A stretch of DNA of 64,000 nucleotides from Hemibagrus wyckioides (Eukaryota; Chordata; Actinopteri; Siluriformes; Bagridae). Each line of letters opens with the position of its first letter. Position 1 is the stretch's first letter. The stretch spans positions 6,420,071 to 6,484,070 of the forward strand of contig NC_080731.1 in assembly GCF_019097595.1 (NCBI RefSeq), given 5' to 3'. The notes below the pieces were generated by a model. It did no database searches. It was not told the DNA's origin and worked only from the letters and a program-made list of their open reading frames with translations. Positions 60,797-64,000 of this stretch are shown here, in pieces. Both the position numbers and the translations under genes were made by a program.

Positions 60797-61489
60797 CTGG
60801 AAGCCTTTAGTTGCATCTGAACAATTAAGATGCTTCTCTTCACGTCAGACATCACCCCACTGCTGATTTTGGCATCAAATCATTAAATTGACATGAGTGA
60901 GTCAGTTCCACTGGCACTTGACATGCTCAAGTCGCCGTGTTTTACAGATAAAATGACAGACTTTGGATTAGGAGCAGTGCTTGATTTTTTCCCCCTCATA
61001 TCTCATCCGGTACCAGTCAATGTTCACTGAATTTTGTTTAAAGTAGGCTTCCTATTCTTGGAGCTTATCAGTGGTTTGAGTCTCGGGGTGAAGCCTATAT
61101 TTATGCAAATATAGGTATTTTAGTCTTGTCTTTGGCACATCTCTGCCTCCATCCTGAGAAGTATTATTAACAGTTCAACAGTTTTTCTTAAGACTGAAAA
61201 TATTCTTGTCTTCCGCCAGCGCTGTTTCTCTTCTCTGGTGGTTTGCTAGTGGGTTTGTTGGTTGAAAAGAATGTCCATAAGGTGAGATGATGTTGATTAA
61301 CTAGATATAATTCGCTAATAATAAAAATAATAATAATAATATGAGCAGACTGCTCAACAGAAATAAAATGTGATAAACATCCAATGATAAAAATGGATGT
61401 TTATTGAAGGACTTTTGGTTGTTGCAGACAAACGTCAGACATCTTTGGTCATGATGGTCGTGGTGGTCTTGGATCACATTGTGCCAGGT
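60797..61489. other. Intergenic, nothing identified
   Basis: A short (AAT)n lies near 61316-61340. Confidence 0.45.
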
Positions 61490-61972
61490 GAATGGAAATA
61501 GACTTATCAGTCATTTTCAATCAATATAAACAAATAAATTATTTTATTGATGGATCTAAAATGAGTCAGGACTCTGTTAGCTTTCAGTGTGAGACGTGTG
61601 TGTTTCCCTCTGTCGGATAACCTTACACAGAATTTTAATGGTTGAAGATAAACACCTTCAAATTTGAGATGCTCATGAACAGGCATCTCAGAGAACAGAA
61701 ATAGGTTTCAAATCATCAGTTACTTTGAAGATAGGAACATTTGTGTGCTAACATTTGTTTTCTATGAATATATTGCCTCTAGTACACTAGGGGAAAAATA
61801 GAAATACTTATGAAAAACGACAACCTCCTAAAGCTCTGAGTGTCTGCTTTCATATGAGCTTCATATTAAGCACCACTGTGGAGTGAGACATGACAAAGAC
61901 ATTCAATACTGAACATGACCACAACAGAACAGGAGCAAATTCCATTTCTGGGAGAAAAAAAAAAGAAATTAA
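61490..61972 (-). mobile_element. TTAA-flanked dispersed repeat, copy 3, inverted
   Basis: Reverse complement matches copies 1 and 2 through most of the length (e.g. 'gtaaggttatcc.acagaggg', 'ttgtttatattgattgaaaa'). The 5' end on the minus strand has TTAA at 61969-61972 followed by a T-rich run. The opposite end diverges near 61490 and lacks TTAA, so it is truncated or altered. TGAGTCA, the AP-1 heptamer, is at 61562-61568. Confidence 0.7.
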
Positions 61973-62767
61973 AGTCTGGAGGTTTGCTGTTATGATGCTT
62001 GTATAAAAGTTACCAAAAGGAGAAGCGTGCATAGGATTATGCTTAACTCCTGAGACAGCTACTGTAGAAATATGGCAGTGGTATAAATGCAAAATGAAAA
62101 TAAAATGTACTGTAAAAATATCATTATTGCCTCAAGCTCACTTTAAAATAGGTTTCTTTTGATGCAAGCCCATTTTCTGCCAATCAAACACTGATAAAGT
62201 AAAAGTTGATTGAATCGTGAATGCATGTTGCTTAATTTCTTGCTTCCTTTGCTTTACTCACTCTTCATTGGAAAGCCTCTGTAATGCATGATCGAATTAC
62301 AATTCTAACAATCTTTTAATGATTTTTTTTTTTACAATTTAAGCCACGATTCCCTCAACGTGGGAGTGAGGGAACGCTCATTTTAATAAGACTGCACCTA
62401 AAGAACTGTCACTGTATCACCATTGAGTATTGATCTGTCATCATTTTCCCTTCAAGTTGCAGTTCAATTTTTATTGGACTGACTTCAATGAACTGTTTTC
62501 TTTTTTCCCTTTCAGTTTAGCCTAGAGGATCTTCGATCCAGCAACGCTGATATAAACCATAAGAGATGAAAAAAAAAATATGGCAAGACAAATATTTAAT
62601 AAGTCACAGCCCTGTCAGTTATTGGGGGGAAATTTGTGTGTGCTTGTGTGTGAGAATTTTTAATATATGTGACAGCATGTATAGGAGTGTGTGTGTGTGT
62701 GTGTGTTAGTCTGTGTAATAATCTTAAATCTTATCTTAATACATGATAATTGCATCTGAACACAAAT
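61973..62767. other. Intergenic, nothing identified
   Basis: A short (TG)n lies near 62688-62705. Confidence 0.45.
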
Positions 62768-62783
62768 CCCCCCCCCCCCCCCC
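62768..62783. repeat. C16 homopolymer
   Basis: Sixteen consecutive C; length may be unreliable in the assembly. Confidence 0.9.
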
Positions 62784-62860
62784 ACATCACTCTTTTAGCA
62801 TCCTGAGGGGGATCTATTTGGCTCTATAAGGCTTCATGCAGTTGTACAAATCATGCAGAT

Positions 62861-62878
62861 TATATATATATATATATA
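62861..62878. repeat. (TA)n microsatellite
   Basis: Nine TA units. Confidence 0.9.
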
Positions 62879-63079
62879 ATCAATTATATATTATTATATA
62901 TATCAATATTTGTACTTGATCGTATTCGTGCCATATCACAGCTGCTTATTTCGGATTCTATTTTTAGTATTACATTCATATATATTTTAAAGTGTGTGAG
63001 CTTTCCAGATCGCACTGTTCATATGTACATTAATGTTAAGTGCAATAACTTTTCTTTATGTCTTTTAATTAAACACTTC

Positions 63080-64000
<921 letters not shown>

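Noticed and set aside
60678..60866. 62-codon ORF with Leu-Ser-Ile-Tyr repeats
   Set aside because: Translation of the ATCT microsatellite.

Overview
The window looks like AT-rich nuclear DNA from a teleost fish. It carries the 3' end of one spliced vertebrate gene, long stretches without genes, and many decayed fish-type transposons and microsatellites (L2- and Rex1-like LINE pieces, tRNA-derived SINEs with an L2-like tail, Tc1/mariner and Tigger-like DNA elements, long ATCT, GA, AAAT and GAAT arrays). The SINE types recall catfish and other otophysan fishes; that placement comes from memory of repeat families and is not proven. No prokaryotic feature, CRISPR array, operon or viral gene was seen.

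Layout. 1-4207: intron of a plus-strand gene, holding a LINE with a long but broken ORF (1-3215) and a TA-flanked Tigger-like non-autonomous transposon (3360-4065). 4208-6804: the last four coding exons of a TRAF2 orthologue (coiled-coil TRAF-N plus the complete TRAF-C/MATH domain), all with GT/AG splice sites in frame; the RING and zinc-finger exons lie upstream of the window. The last intron holds a roughly 15-bp minisatellite. 6805 to about 9000, possibly 10070: probable 3' UTR with several AATAAA signals. From about 10.1 kb to 64 kb I find no protein-coding gene I can support; this is intergenic sequence, or intron of something not visible, filled with old repeats.

Repeats that stand out downstream: a dispersed family of about 470 bp present three times (19.8, 44.6 and, inverted, 61.5-62.0 kb), TTAA at its boundaries and an AP-1-like heptamer kept in every copy; a direct duplication of about 440 bp (46.1 and 47.2 kb) in which both copies keep a palindromic RFX X-box; a hairpin-forming minisatellite at 22.5-23.1 kb; a pair of inverted copies around 42.1-43.3 kb; an internally deleted Tc1-like element with intact termini at 30.5 kb; a second Tigger-like element at 53.0 kb; a 251-nt pure purine run at 47.9-48.1 kb; and an ATCT array of about 790 bp running off the right end.

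The only cellular gene supported is traf2, an adaptor in TNF-receptor signalling to NF-kappaB and JNK. I found no convincing new multi-gene system. The most useful leads are the TTAA-flanked repeat family and the duplicated X-box segment.
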